A DNA stretch of 64,000 nt from Thiosocius sp963736445 (GTDB lineage Bacteria; Pseudomonadota; Gammaproteobacteria; Chromatiales; Chromatiaceae), in the NCBI GenBank assembly GCA_963736445.1, contig CAVTOY010000009.1:1-64000 (forward strand), written 5' to 3'. This document shows positions 1 to 8,532 of this stretch, in pieces. A program made the position numbers and the translations under genes. The notes under the pieces are model-generated. The model did not search any database and had not been told where the DNA came from. It saw only the letters and a list, made by a program, of their open reading frames with translations. Numbering within the stretch: the stretch's first letter is position 1; every line of letters begins with the position of its first letter.

Positions 1-98
1 AGGCGACCCAGGCAATGCCTATTGGCCCGGCCACCTCTTGCGCATTTCGCTCGATCTTTCATCGAACCGGCATCAGCGCGCTGTCTCTCTGAACTCCT

Positions 99-627
99 TT
101 ACTTGCTCTTTTTTGGCCCCAGCACCATCACCATCTGGCGTCCTTCCATCATCGGCCGCTGCTCGACCTAGCGAAACCTCTTCCAGGTCTTTCTCGATCC
201 GCTGCAGCAACTCGAGGCCGCGCTCGCGGTGGGCATGCTCTCGACCACGGAAGCGCATGGTCACCTTGGCCTTGTCACCCTCATCTAAAAAGCGGTGCAG
301 ATTGCGCAGCTTGACCTGATAGTCGCCAATGTCTGTGCCGGGTCGAAACTTGACCTCTTTGACCTGCACCTGCTTCTGCTTCTTGCGCGCTTCCTGCTTC
401 TGCTTCTTCGCCTCAAAGACGAATTTGCCGTAGTCCATCACCCGGCATACCGGCGGCTCCGCGTTTGGAACGATCTCCACCAGGTCGAGGCTGGCTGCAT
501 CGGCCGCGGCCTGCGCCTCGTCGATTGTGACGATGCCGACCTGTTCTCCATCCTTTCCGATCAATCGCACCTCGTGCGCGGTGATCTCTCCATTGAGGCG
601 ATTCCGCTTCTCGGGTTGTCTGGCGAT
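99..627 (-). CDS. infC: Translation initiation factor IF-3, AUC start, one frameshift near the 3' end
   Basis: IF-3 binds the 30S subunit and proofreads start-codon pairing. Family blocks NAEPPVCRVMDYGKF and KFRPGTDIGDYQVKLRNL are present. Between an in-frame TAG and the conserved N-terminus there is no ATG, GTG or TTG. The internal GTG at 570 would remove 19 family-like residues (including RNRLNGEITAHEVRLIG). ATC at 625-627 lies 9 nt from GGAGG (637-641), so I choose an AUC start, as infC characteristically uses AUU/AUC for autoregulation. As read, the frame runs on to 73 with an odd tail. Shifting frame near 165-175 restores VEQRPMMEGRQMVMVLGPKK and a TAA at 99-101, giving about 175 residues (E. 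coli 180). One extra base is the simplest explanation. It follows thrS by 136 bp; rpmI, usually next, is not recognisable in bases 1-98. Confidence 0.9.
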
Positions 628-636
628 AGCCGTTTT

Positions 637-641
637 CCTCC
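637..641 (-). promoter_or_regulatory. Ribosome binding site of infC
   Basis: GGAGG on the minus strand, 9 nt before the ATC codon at 625-627. It decides the start: no comparable site precedes the internal GTG at 570. Confidence 0.7.
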
Positions 642-763
642 GCTACAAATCCAAGGATCCGACAACAAAGAAAGCACCAGCTAGAGCCAGTGCTTTTTCG
701 AATCAGACCCGAATACTCCCGGACTTGTGTGGCCCACAAGGGCGGCTGCCGGGGCGTCTCTCA

Positions 764-2681
764 TCACATATGCTGGGCAACTTCCGCCTCGAGACGCGCA
801 ATCAGCTCGTCGAGCGGCATGGAACCGAGATCGTCACCGCCGCGGGTACGTACCGCAACGCTGTTGTTTTCCATCTCGCGATCGCCCACTACCAACAAGT
901 AGGGCGTGCGCTGCAATGTGTGCTCGCGGATCTTAAAGCCGATTTTTTCGTTTCTCAAGTCTAAATCAGCTCTAAAGCCCTTATCCTGAAGGCTTTTCAC
1001 GACTTCCGCACAGTAATCGGCCTGTCGGTCGGTGATGTTCAAGACGACCGCCTGCACTGGCGCGAGCCAGAGCGGGCAGGCGCCCGCATAGTGCTCGATC
1101 AGGATACCGATGAAACGCTCGATCGAGCCAAGGATCGCCCGGTGCAGCATCACCGGCATCTGCTTGCTGTTGTCTTCCGCGATGTAGGTGGCGCCGAGCC
1201 GCTCGGGCATGGAGAAATCGAGCTGGATGGTGCCGAGCTGCCAGACCCGATTGAGGCAGTCGCGCAGCGAGAACTCGATCTTCGGCCCGTAGAAGGCACC
1301 CTCGCCCGGCTGCAGCTCCCAATCCAGCCCGCGGTCGTTCAGAGCATCTTCAAGTGATTTCTCGGCTTTATCCCATACTTCATCTGATCCGACACGTTTT
1401 TCCGGTCGCGTCGACAGCTTGATCAGGACCTCGTCGAAGCCAAAATCCCGGTAGACCTCGAACAGCAGGTCGATGAACGCCAGCACCTCGGGCAGGATCT
1501 GCTCCTCGGTGCAGAAGATATGCGCGTCATCCTGAACGAAATTGCGCACCCGCATCAGGCCATGCAGCGTGCCCGACGGCTCGTTGCGATGGCAGGAGCC
1601 GAACTCGGCCAGGCGCAACGGCAGGTCGCGATAGCTCTTCAGGCCGTGGTTGTAGATCTGGATGTGGCCGGACAGTTCATCGGCTTGATCGCGTAGACCC
1701 GATTCTCCGGTCTCGGTGACGAACATGTCGTCGCGAAACTTGTCCCAGTGGCCCGACTTCTCCCACAGCGAGCGATCGATCACCTGCGGCGTGTGCACCT
1801 CCTGGTAGCCGTGATCGCGCAGCTTGTCGCGAATGTACTGCTGCACCGCCAGGTAGATGATCCAGCCCTTGTTGTGCCAGAACACCATGCCGGGCGCCTC
1901 GTCCTGGGCGTGAAACAGGTCCAGCGCCTTGCCGATCTTGCGGTGATCGCGCTTCTCGGCCTCCTCGAGCCGGTGCAGGTAGTCCTTGAGCTCCTTCTTG
2001 TCGCGCCAGGCCGTGCCGTAGATCCGCTGCAGCATCTGCGTTGTTCGGAATCGCCGCGCCAGTAGGCGCCGGCGAGCTTCATCAGCTTGAACGCCTTGGG
2101 CAGCTTGCCCGTGCTGGGCAGGTGCGGACCACGGCAGACGTCGAACCAGTCGCCCTGGCGGTAGACGGAGACCTCCTCGCCCTCCGGGATGATGTCGTCG
2201 ATGATCTCGACCTTGTAGGTCCTCGCCGATGTCGGCAAAGGCTCGCATCGCCTGCGTCGCGCTCCCAGACCTCGCGCTGGATCGGCAGATCGCGACCGAC
2301 GATCTCGCGCATGCGGTCCTCGATTTTCTTCAGATCATCGGGGTGAAACGGCTCCTCGCGCGCAAAGTCGTAGTAGAAACCGTCCTCGATCGCGGGCCCG
2401 ATGGTCACCTGGGTGCCCGGATACAGCTCCTGGACTGCCTGCGCCATCACATGCGCGGCGTCATGGCGAATCAGCTCCAGTGCCTCGTCACTCTTTCCGG
2501 TGATGATCGCCAGCTCGGCGTCTTCATCGATCGTGAACGAGGTGTCGACCATGGCGCCATTGACCTTTCCGGCCAGCGCGGCCTTGGCCAGACCGGGGCC
2601 GATATCCGCCGCAATGTCGGCAACGGTGACGGGGTTGTCATAGCGCCGATTGGAGCCATCGGGAAGGGTTACAACAGGCAT
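764..2681 (-). CDS. thrS: Threonyl-tRNA synthetase, interrupted by three frameshifts
   Basis: Charges tRNA-Thr and edits mischarged Ser-tRNA. The pieces in order are the N-terminal TGS domain (from MPVVTLPDGSNRRYDNPVTV), the editing domain with HDAAHVMAQAV, then the class II catalytic core with CRGPHLPSTGKL, GMVFWHNKGW and FRDDMFVTETGE, and the C-terminal anticodon-binding domain ending at 764. The ATG at 2679-2681 has GGAG upstream. Reconstructed length is about 638 residues, matching the family (E. coli 642). Reading frames change near 2250, near 2222 and near 2045, so only pieces are open as written. Because the enzyme is essential and all family blocks are intact, the shifts are probably sequence errors. 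Confidence 0.93.
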
Positions 2682-2876
2682 GCTGCAGCATCTCCAGGTT
2701 CAGTGGTGGCCCCTACGAAAGGCCACGTGAAGAGACCGTGCATTGAAGCGGTGATCTCGGGATTGAGGTTCAGAGCCCAATTATATCGGTTCGGTTGTGT
2801 TTTGTGTGCGCCTGCGGCGTGACAAGAACCGTAGTGCCGGATCGATGCCTGGATTCGGCACGGCGCAGTTCGTTAA

Positions 2877-4205
2877 TCACACCCTGCGGGATGGTGCGCA
2901 ATGCTCGCCTTCGACTACCAAACGACCAACGACCCGCCTGACCGCCCGCGTGAGTAAAGCCAGATCATCCGGCTCGATCACGAACGGCGGCATCACATAG
3001 ACCAGCCTGCCGAACGGCCTTATCCACACCCCTTGTTCAACGAACAGCGGTTGCACACGCCGCATGTCAACCGGCGTGATCAACTCGACGACACCGATCG
3101 CGCCCAACACGCGCACTTCAGCGACGTGTTGCATAGCGGCACAAGCCGCGAGCCCCTCGCGCAACCCCTGTTCGATCGCTGACACACGCCGTTGCCACGG
3201 TGATTCCAGCAGCAGCTCGATACTGGCCAGCGACACCGCACAGGCCAGCGGGTTGGCCATGAAGGTCGGGCCGTGCATGAACAAGCCCGGATCTCCGTGC
3301 GCGATCGCCTCACCGACCGCGCGCGTGGTCAGGGTCGCCGCCATTGTCATATAGCCGCCGGTCAGCGCCTTGCCCAGGCATAGGATGTCCGGCGCGATGC
3401 CGGCATGCTCGCAGGCGAAAAGGCGGCCGGTGCGGCCAAAGCCGGTCGCGATCTCGTCGGCGATGAGCAACACCTGATAGCGGTCACAGAGCGCGCGCGC
3501 GGCATGCAGGTAATCCGGGGAGTAGAAACGCATGCCACCGGCGCCCTGCACCACCGGCTCGAGGACCAATGCCGCGATCTCTTCCGCATTCTCGACCAGG
3601 ACTCGCTCCAGCGCCTCAAGGTCATCGGGATCTACCGGCTGCGCAAAACCGGCCTGCGGCGATGCGACGAAGAACTGTTTCGGCAGCACGGTGCTGAACA
3701 GGCCGTGCATACCGGCCACCGGGTCGCACACCGACATCGCGTGCAGGGTGTCACCGTGATAACCGTGGCGCAGCGCAACGAAACGGCACTTGCTCGGTTT
3801 GCCACGGCCGTGCCAGAACTGGATGGCCATCTTCAGCGCGACCTCGACCGCTACCGATCCGGAGTCGGCAAAGAACACCAGCTCGAGGCCCTGCGGGGTA
3901 ATCTCGACCAGTCTGCTCGCCAAACGAACGGCCGGCGGATGGGTCAGGCCACCGAACATCACGTGCGCCATCTCCGCCAGCTGTTGTTCGATCGCTCGGT
4001 TCAATACCGGGTGGTTGTAGCCGTGGATGACGCACCACCAGGAGGCCATGCCGTCGATGAGTTCACGACCATCGGCCAGGGTCAGTCGCACACCGTTGGC
4101 CGAGACCACCGGGAACACCGGCATGCCCGCATCGACAGCACTGTAGGGGTGCCAGATATGGGCATTATCAATATCCAGCAATGCCTTTGCTTGTTCTTGT
4201 TTCAT
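2877..4205 (-). CDS. bioA: Adenosylmethionine-8-amino-7-oxononanoate aminotransferase
   Basis: PLP enzyme of biotin synthesis that makes 7,8-diaminopelargonate using S-adenosylmethionine as amino donor. Class III aminotransferase features: HIWHPYS at the N-terminus, GMASWWCVIHGYNHP, DSGSVAVEVALKMA, the PLP-contact block DEIATGFGRTG, and the Schiff-base lysine in LCLGKALTGG (about Lys279). I start at the ATG at 4203-4205 (MKQEQAKALLDIDNAHIW), giving 442 residues; an in-frame upstream start at 4238 would add 11 residues not typical of BioA. No other bio genes lie nearby. Confidence 0.93.
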   Translation of the reverse strand: MKQEQAKALLDIDNAHIWHPYSAVDAGMPVFPVVSANGVRLTLADGRELIDGMASWWCVIHGYNHPVLNRAIEQQLAEMAHVMFGGLTHPPAVRLASRLVEITPQGLELVFFADSGSVAVEVALKMAIQFWHGRGKPSKCRFVALRHGYHGDTLHAMSVCDPVAGMHGLFSTVLPKQFFVASPQAGFAQPVDPDDLEALERVLVENAEEIAALVLEPVVQGAGGMRFYSPDYLHAARALCDRYQVLLIADEIATGFGRTGRLFACEHAGIAPDILCLGKALTGGYMTMAATLTTRAVGEAIAHGDPGLFMHGPTFMANPLACAVSLASIELLLESPWQRRVSAIEQGLREGLAACAAMQHVAEVRVLGAIGVVELITPVDMRRVQPLFVEQGVWIRPFGRLVYVMPPFVIEPDDLALLTRAVRRVVGRLVVEGEHCAPSRRV

Positions 4206-4580
4206 AGAATCGTGTCGGTCCAGGTTCTGACAGTGCACGGGGAGCGTTTGCGGGCCGTTCGGTGCGCCGGGCCTTGCCAGGCGCTACCCGGATGCTACAG
4301 CACGCGGTATGGCTTATCCCTTGGCCCGGTTGTTCACAAGGCACAGCGCGTTGAACGCGCTGCATTCGCCAGTGCCGGGCAAAATGCGGCACGGCGTTTG
4401 CTTCACCACAACCGTGTTATGGATTGCCTTGCCGGCGACGGGCCTGCACCCGCGGGGACAAAACGTACAGTTGATCCAGGTAATCATAATGTCACGAAAG
4501 ATGTTTTAGGCTGCGCGTTTCCCGGCCGACTGCGCCCGGATAATCGCATACGACGGCGGCGCTGACCGACCAGGCTTTAG
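4206..4580. other. Intergenic region between divergent bioA and mnhE
   Basis: This 375-bp stretch separates the divergent bioA and Mrp operon starts, so it should hold both promoters. I see a short GCGCG/CGCGC inverted repeat near 4337 but no convincing operator, riboswitch or RNA gene. Confidence 0.4.
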
Positions 4581-5084
4581 ATGTACCAACAGCTGCAACA
4601 GTTCGCCTTATCGTTCGTCTTTTCCCTTGCTTTCTGGCTCTTGCTGGTCGGATCGCTGGACCGCCAGGAGCTGATCGCAGGGCTCTTAGTGGCCAGTGCG
4701 GTGGCCGTGCTGACGCTGGGCCGTCCGTCGGTGCTGGCCGGCATCCGGCTCAGCGCAAAAGCCCCCGTAGCGTTCCTCACCTACCTGGCTGCGTTACTGG
4801 TGGCCCTGGTGCGCGCCAACCTCGATATGGCGCGCCGCGTTCTGACGCCATCACTGCCGCTTCGCCCCGCCTTGGTGCGAGTCAATACTTCATTGCGCTC
4901 TGATTTGGGGCGTCTGGTCCTGGCCAACAGCATCACCCTGACGCCGGGAATGCTGTCCATCGACGTCGAGGACGACGCCTTGATCGTGCATTGGGTCGAC
5001 TGTCCGCCAGGCAACAATGTCGAGGCGACCACCCGAGAGATCGCCGGCGGTTTCGAGCGCCACCTGCGGGGGTTCCTGGAGTGA
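4581..5084 (+). CDS. mnhE: Mrp-type Na+/H+ antiporter subunit E (MbxA-like)
   Basis: Small membrane subunit of Mrp-type antiporter modules, 167 residues. Hydrophobic helices occupy the first half; the family's C-terminal block LANSITLTPGMLSIDVEDD is clear. It is the first gene of a run of 14 genes on the plus strand. Its TGA (5082-5084) overlaps the GTG of the next gene. In archaeal MBX/MBS complexes the equivalent first gene is also MrpE-like, so I read this as the first subunit of such a complex rather than a stand-alone Mrp antiporter. Confidence 0.9.
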   Translation: MYQQLQQFALSFVFSLAFWLLLVGSLDRQELIAGLLVASAVAVLTLGRPSVLAGIRLSAKAPVAFLTYLAALLVALVRANLDMARRVLTPSLPLRPALVRVNTSLRSDLGRLVLANSITLTPGMLSIDVEDDALIVHWVDCPPGNNVEATTREIAGGFERHLRGFLE

Positions 5085-5347
5085 GCGAATCCATCGCGAT
5101 GATCGCCGTGCTGGGACTGCTCGGCGCGGCCTGCGGGCTGGCCCTGTTGCGGCTGTGGATCGGACCCCATGCGCCCGACCGGATTGTCGCGGCAGACACC
5201 CTGTCGGTGATCGCCACCGCCGCCATCGTGGTACTGGCGCTGCTGTTCGATTCGGCGCTCTACCTGGATGTCGCCCTGCTCTACGGCGTGCTGGCGTTCA
5301 TGGGCATCGTAGCGCTGGCCCGGACCATCGAGGGAGGCCGCTCTTGA
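5081..5347 (+). CDS. mnhF: Mrp-type antiporter subunit F (MbxB-like)
   Basis: 88-residue protein with three predicted helices and the family block RLWIGPHAPDRIVAADTLSV followed by YLDVALLYGVLAFMGIVALAR. The start is a GTG overlapping the mnhE stop (GTGA), which implies translational coupling. Its stop overlaps the TTG of mnhG. Confidence 0.9.
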   Translation: MSESIAMIAVLGLLGAACGLALLRLWIGPHAPDRIVAADTLSVIATAAIVVLALLFDSALYLDVALLYGVLAFMGIVALARTIEGGRS

Positions 5348-5643
5348 CCTTGCTGGGCGATCTGTTCCTGCTGATCGGCGCGCTGTTCTGTTTTCTCGGC
5401 GCACTCGGCCTGCTGCGCATGCCGGACGTCTATAACCGCATCCACGCAGGCACCAAGGCCGTGACACTGGGGACCTTGTCGCTGCTATTCGGTGCGGCGA
5501 TGCACCACCCCGACTGGTGGGCCAAGCTGCTGGTGATTGCACTGTTTATCCTGTTGACCAATCCCATCGGTTCCTCGACCCTGGCACGCGCCTTCTACAA
5601 CGCGGGCGTGCCCCTGTGGCAGGGAAAGCGGGGCGGGCCGTGA
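5344..5643 (+). CDS. mnhG: Mrp-type antiporter subunit G (MbxC-like), TTG start
   Basis: 99 residues, three helices, with the MrpG signature LGLLRMPDVYNRIHAGTKA and then LLVIALFILLTNPIGSSTLA. I choose TTG at 5344-5346 because it overlaps the mnhF stop (TTGA) and gives the normal MrpG length; the upstream open frame is only the shadow of mnhF. The TGA at 5641-5643 overlaps the GTG of the next gene. Confidence 0.88.
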   Translation: MTLLGDLFLLIGALFCFLGALGLLRMPDVYNRIHAGTKAVTLGTLSLLFGAAMHHPDWWAKLLVIALFILLTNPIGSSTLARAFYNAGVPLWQGKRGGP

Positions 5644-5912
5644 TCTGGTTCGCTGCGATCGTCGTGTCGCTGACCCTGGGTGCGGCTATCGCCGTGCTGA
5701 TGCTGCGTAATCTGCTCGCTACGGTGGCGGCCGCGTCCGTGGTCTCGCTCGGCGTCGCGGTGATGTTCGTGATGCTGCGTGCGCCCGACGTGGCGATGAC
5801 CGAGGCCGCGGTAGGCGCCGGCCTGAGCAGCCTAATCCTCGCGTTGGCCCTGCGGCGCCTCGGTGTCTTTGCGCTCGATCTCGGCGTCGATGACGGGGAT
5901 CGGGATGCGTAG
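5640..5912 (+). CDS. DUF4040 / MbhD-like membrane subunit (MbxD-like)
   Basis: 90-residue, three-helix protein matching the small MbhD/DUF4040 subunit, which corresponds to a C-terminal part of MrpA. The block VMFVMLRAPDVAMTEAAVGA is characteristic. It starts at GTG 5640 in a GTGA overlap with mnhG. A separate DUF4040 gene between MrpG and MrpB is the arrangement of MBH/MBX operons, not of classical Mrp operons with a full-length MrpA. Confidence 0.85.
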   Translation: MIWFAAIVVSLTLGAAIAVLMLRNLLATVAAASVVSLGVAVMFVMLRAPDVAMTEAAVGAGLSSLILALALRRLGVFALDLGVDDGDRDA

Positions 5913-6591
5913 TCTGGCTACCCTGCTGTTTCTGGGCGGCCTGGTATTTCTGCTGCTGGTGCTGACCGCCAGCCTGCCCTTCGGCAGGCCTCCGATGGTG
6001 GTCGGTGACGCCATCGCGCAGGCCGCCGCCAGCGAGGTCGGTGCGGCAAATTTCGTCACCGCGGTGGTGCTCGGTTATCGCGGGCTGGACACGCTCGGCG
6101 AGCTGTCCATCCTGTTTGCCGCGGCTACCGCCGGCGGGCTGGTGCTCGGGGCATCGCGCGGCACCACGCGCCAGCGGCCCGCCGGTTTCATCCTGCGCGC
6201 CGGTGCCGATGTGCTCTTCCCGCTGCTATTGATCGTCGGCCTGTACATCGTCATGCATGGCCACCTGACGCCGGGCGGCGGTTTCCAGGGCGGCGTCGTA
6301 CTCGCCGCGGCCTTTTTCCTGCCGCTGCTGGCCCGTCCGCAGGCGTCGATCGACCACCGATGGCTCACGGTGACCGAGGGTCTGGCCGGCACGGCCTTCA
6401 TCGCCATCGGCCTGATCGGACTGTTCAACGACCAGCCGTTTCTGATCCCCCTGCTCGACAAGGGCGTTCTCGGTGACCTGGTGTCCGGCGGTACCTTGCC
6501 GCTGCTTTATCTCGCCGTAGGCCTCAAGGTCGGGGCCGAGCTGGCCAGCCTGCTGTCGCGTCTGGCGAGCGACGACGAGGTGGCATCATGA
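5905..6591 (+). CDS. mnhB: Mrp-type antiporter subunit B with MbhE-like N-terminal part (MbxF-like)
   Basis: About 228 residues. The N-terminal part (ASLPFG, then AVVLGYRGLDTLGELSIL) is MbhE-like and the rest (ADVLFPLLLIVGLYIVMHGH, then LTPGGGFQGGVVLAAAFFL) is the MrpB domain; the two are fused, as often seen. I start at ATG 5905, overlapping the previous stop; ATG 5890 is an alternative adding five residues. The stop overlaps mnhC (ATGA). Confidence 0.9.
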   Translation: MRSLATLLFLGGLVFLLLVLTASLPFGRPPMVVGDAIAQAAASEVGAANFVTAVVLGYRGLDTLGELSILFAAATAGGLVLGASRGTTRQRPAGFILRAGADVLFPLLLIVGLYIVMHGHLTPGGGFQGGVVLAAAFFLPLLARPQASIDHRWLTVTEGLAGTAFIAIGLIGLFNDQPFLIPLLDKGVLGDLVSGGTLPLLYLAVGLKVGAELASLLSRLASDDEVAS

Positions 6592-7058
6592 ACACCGCCG
6601 TCGGCCTGATCTTTTTCCTCGGTGCAATCGGTCTGATCGCGATCGGTATCGCCGGCATCGTGCTGTCGAATCACCTCTTCCGCATGGTCCTGGCACTGGC
6701 CATCGCCGAGGCCGGCGCGAATCTGCTGTTGATCCTGGCCGGCTACCGCTGGGACGCATTGGCACCGATCCTGGAGAGCGCGCAGGCGACGCAAGCAATG
6801 GTGGATCCGGTACCGCAGGCGATGGTCCTGACCGCCATCGTGATCGGCGTCGGCGTGCAGGCGCTGGCCTTGAGCCTGGTGATCCGGGTCAAGCAGCGCT
6901 ACGGCACGCTGGACATGCAAGAGGCACGTCGTCGCATGCTGGCGGACCTGGACAAAACAGCGGGCGTTGCCCCGTCGGGTAGCCAGCAACAGCCGCTCGG
7001 GGAGCGCCAACTGCCGAAACCGGCCGTTATCGCCGAGACCGCGGGGCAACATGACTAA
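6588..7058 (+). CDS. mnhC: Mrp-type antiporter subunit C / NuoK-like (MbxG-like)
   Basis: 156 residues. Three NuoK-like helices with a glutamate in the second (ALAIAEAGANLLLILAG) and the family block DPVPQAMVLTAIVIGVGVQAL. After the third helix it has a longer hydrophilic tail (about 45 residues) than typical MrpC. The start ATG overlaps the previous stop (ATGA) and the gene ends 8 nt inside mnhD. Confidence 0.9.
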   Translation: MNTAVGLIFFLGAIGLIAIGIAGIVLSNHLFRMVLALAIAEAGANLLLILAGYRWDALAPILESAQATQAMVDPVPQAMVLTAIVIGVGVQALALSLVIRVKQRYGTLDMQEARRRMLADLDKTAGVAPSGSQQQPLGERQLPKPAVIAETAGQHD

Positions 7059-8508
7059 CATCACCCTCGCCGTTGTCCTGCCCCTGCTCGGCGCCTTTGT
7101 GCTGCCGCTCACCGCCCGCGGCGGACTGGCATGGCTGGGATCCCTGCTGGGTCCGGCACTGCTGGTGCTCAGTGCGCTGATACTGTTCGTGAACTGGTCG
7201 GCGTACGAAGCGCCCTACGCGGTCGCGCTGGGCAATTTCGCACCGCCGCTGGGCATCACCTTCTATGTCGACCTGCTGGCATTGGTGTTCGCGCTGGCCG
7301 TGCCGCTGACCACCCTTTTGCTGTGGCCGGGCGACGATGGGCAGGCCGGTGTTCGCCGCCAGTCCTTGACCCTCCTGCTGACGGCGGCGTTGACTGGGAT
7401 GGCGCTGTCGGGCGACCTGTTCAATCTCTATGTGTTCTACGAGCTCGCTGCCGTGGCGTCTTATGGGCTGGTCGCCGGCGGCGGTTCGTCAGCGGGCTTC
7501 GTCGCCGCGTTTCGCTATCTGCTGACCAGTGCGCTGGGGTCAGTCATCGCTCTGATGGGCATTGCACTTATCTACTTCACCACTGGCACCCTGAACCTTG
7601 CCCATCTAGCAAGTCTCAGCGATCAGCTGGCCAATCCGCAGGGTCTCGCCGCCTTTGCGATGCTGGTGATCGGCTTTGGTGTAAAGGCCGAGCTGTTTCC
7701 GGTCAACGGCTGGGTACCCGAGGTGTACGGCGCGGCCAGCAAGCGCGTCGCTGCGCTGCTCGCCGGGGTCGCCTCCAAGCTCGCGGTGTTGGCCATCGTG
7801 CGCGTGCTGTTATTGGTGTTCCCCGACGAAGCGGCGCGCCAGCTGCTGCTCGTCCTGGGGATCCTGGGCGTCATCACCGGGGAACTGGCCGCCTGGCAGG
7901 CACGCGATGTCACCCGCATGCTGGCGTGGTCATCGATCGGCCAACTCGGCGTGGTGTTCGTCGCCTTTTCGCTACCCGGCACGGCCGGAGTGATCGCTGG
8001 CGTGACCGTGGCGCTGCATCACCTGGTGGTCAAGTCAGCACTGTTTTTGATCACCGACCGCTGGGGCGGGGCGATCTCAGGTCTGCAGGGTGCGGCCACT
8101 TCGTCCCGGCTCGGTGGCGCACTGTTCGTCTTGTTCTCCCTGTCGCTGCTGGGTCTGCCACCACTGCCGGGTTTCTGGTCGAAGTTCCTGGTGCTCGGCG
8201 GTCTGGCCGAGGCCGGCAGCGCTGCACACGTTTTGGCGATCGCGGTCATCCTGACCGGTACCGTGCTCGAGGGCAGCTATCTGATGCGCGTGATCACGAC
8301 CCTGTACGGCAGGTTCGAGGGCGAGGCCCCGCCGCCCCGGCAGCGTTTCAGTAACCTCTTCGCCAGTTCCGTGGCCGCCGTCACCCTGATCGCTGCGGTG
8401 GTCTTGATCGAACCGCTCTGGCAGGGCCTCAACACCCTGAGCGATTCGGCGACCGACACGCGTCTCTATACCCAGACGGTCTTGGGCATGACAGAAGGGG
8501 GGCACTGA
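7051..8508 (+). CDS. mnhD: Mrp-type antiporter subunit D (MbxH-like)
   Basis: 485-residue polytopic proton/sodium-translocating subunit of the NuoL/M/N family, with about 14 helices. The helix-5 glutamate (NLYVFYELAAVASYGLV) and helix-7 lysine (GFGVKAELFPVNGWVPEVYG), which are central to ion pumping in this family, are both present, as is HHLVVKSALFL. ATG 7051 overlaps mnhC; an open extension upstream to 6967 is only the shadow of mnhC. It is followed 24 bp later by a second, different member of the family. Confidence 0.92.
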   Translation: MTNITLAVVLPLLGAFVLPLTARGGLAWLGSLLGPALLVLSALILFVNWSAYEAPYAVALGNFAPPLGITFYVDLLALVFALAVPLTTLLLWPGDDGQAGVRRQSLTLLLTAALTGMALSGDLFNLYVFYELAAVASYGLVAGGGSSAGFVAAFRYLLTSALGSVIALMGIALIYFTTGTLNLAHLASLSDQLANPQGLAAFAMLVIGFGVKAELFPVNGWVPEVYGAASKRVAALLAGVASKLAVLAIVRVLLLVFPDEAARQLLLVLGILGVITGELAAWQARDVTRMLAWSSIGQLGVVFVAFSLPGTAGVIAGVTVALHHLVVKSALFLITDRWGGAISGLQGAATSSRLGGALFVLFSLSLLGLPPLPGFWSKFLVLGGLAEAGSAAHVLAIAVILTGTVLEGSYLMRVITTLYGRFEGEAPPPRQRFSNLFASSVAAVTLIAAVVLIEPLWQGLNTLSDSATDTRLYTQTVLGMTEGGH

Positions 8509-8532
8509 TGAGCCTGCAGAAGACCGACTCCG

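Noticed and set aside
1..98. rpmI (ribosomal protein L35) downstream of infC
   Set aside because: Synteny predicts it, but the translation shows no L35 sequence in the available bases.
2222..2250. Programmed frameshifting in thrS or infC
   Set aside because: No slippery sequence or known precedent in these genes; several shifts in a short space suggest sequence error.
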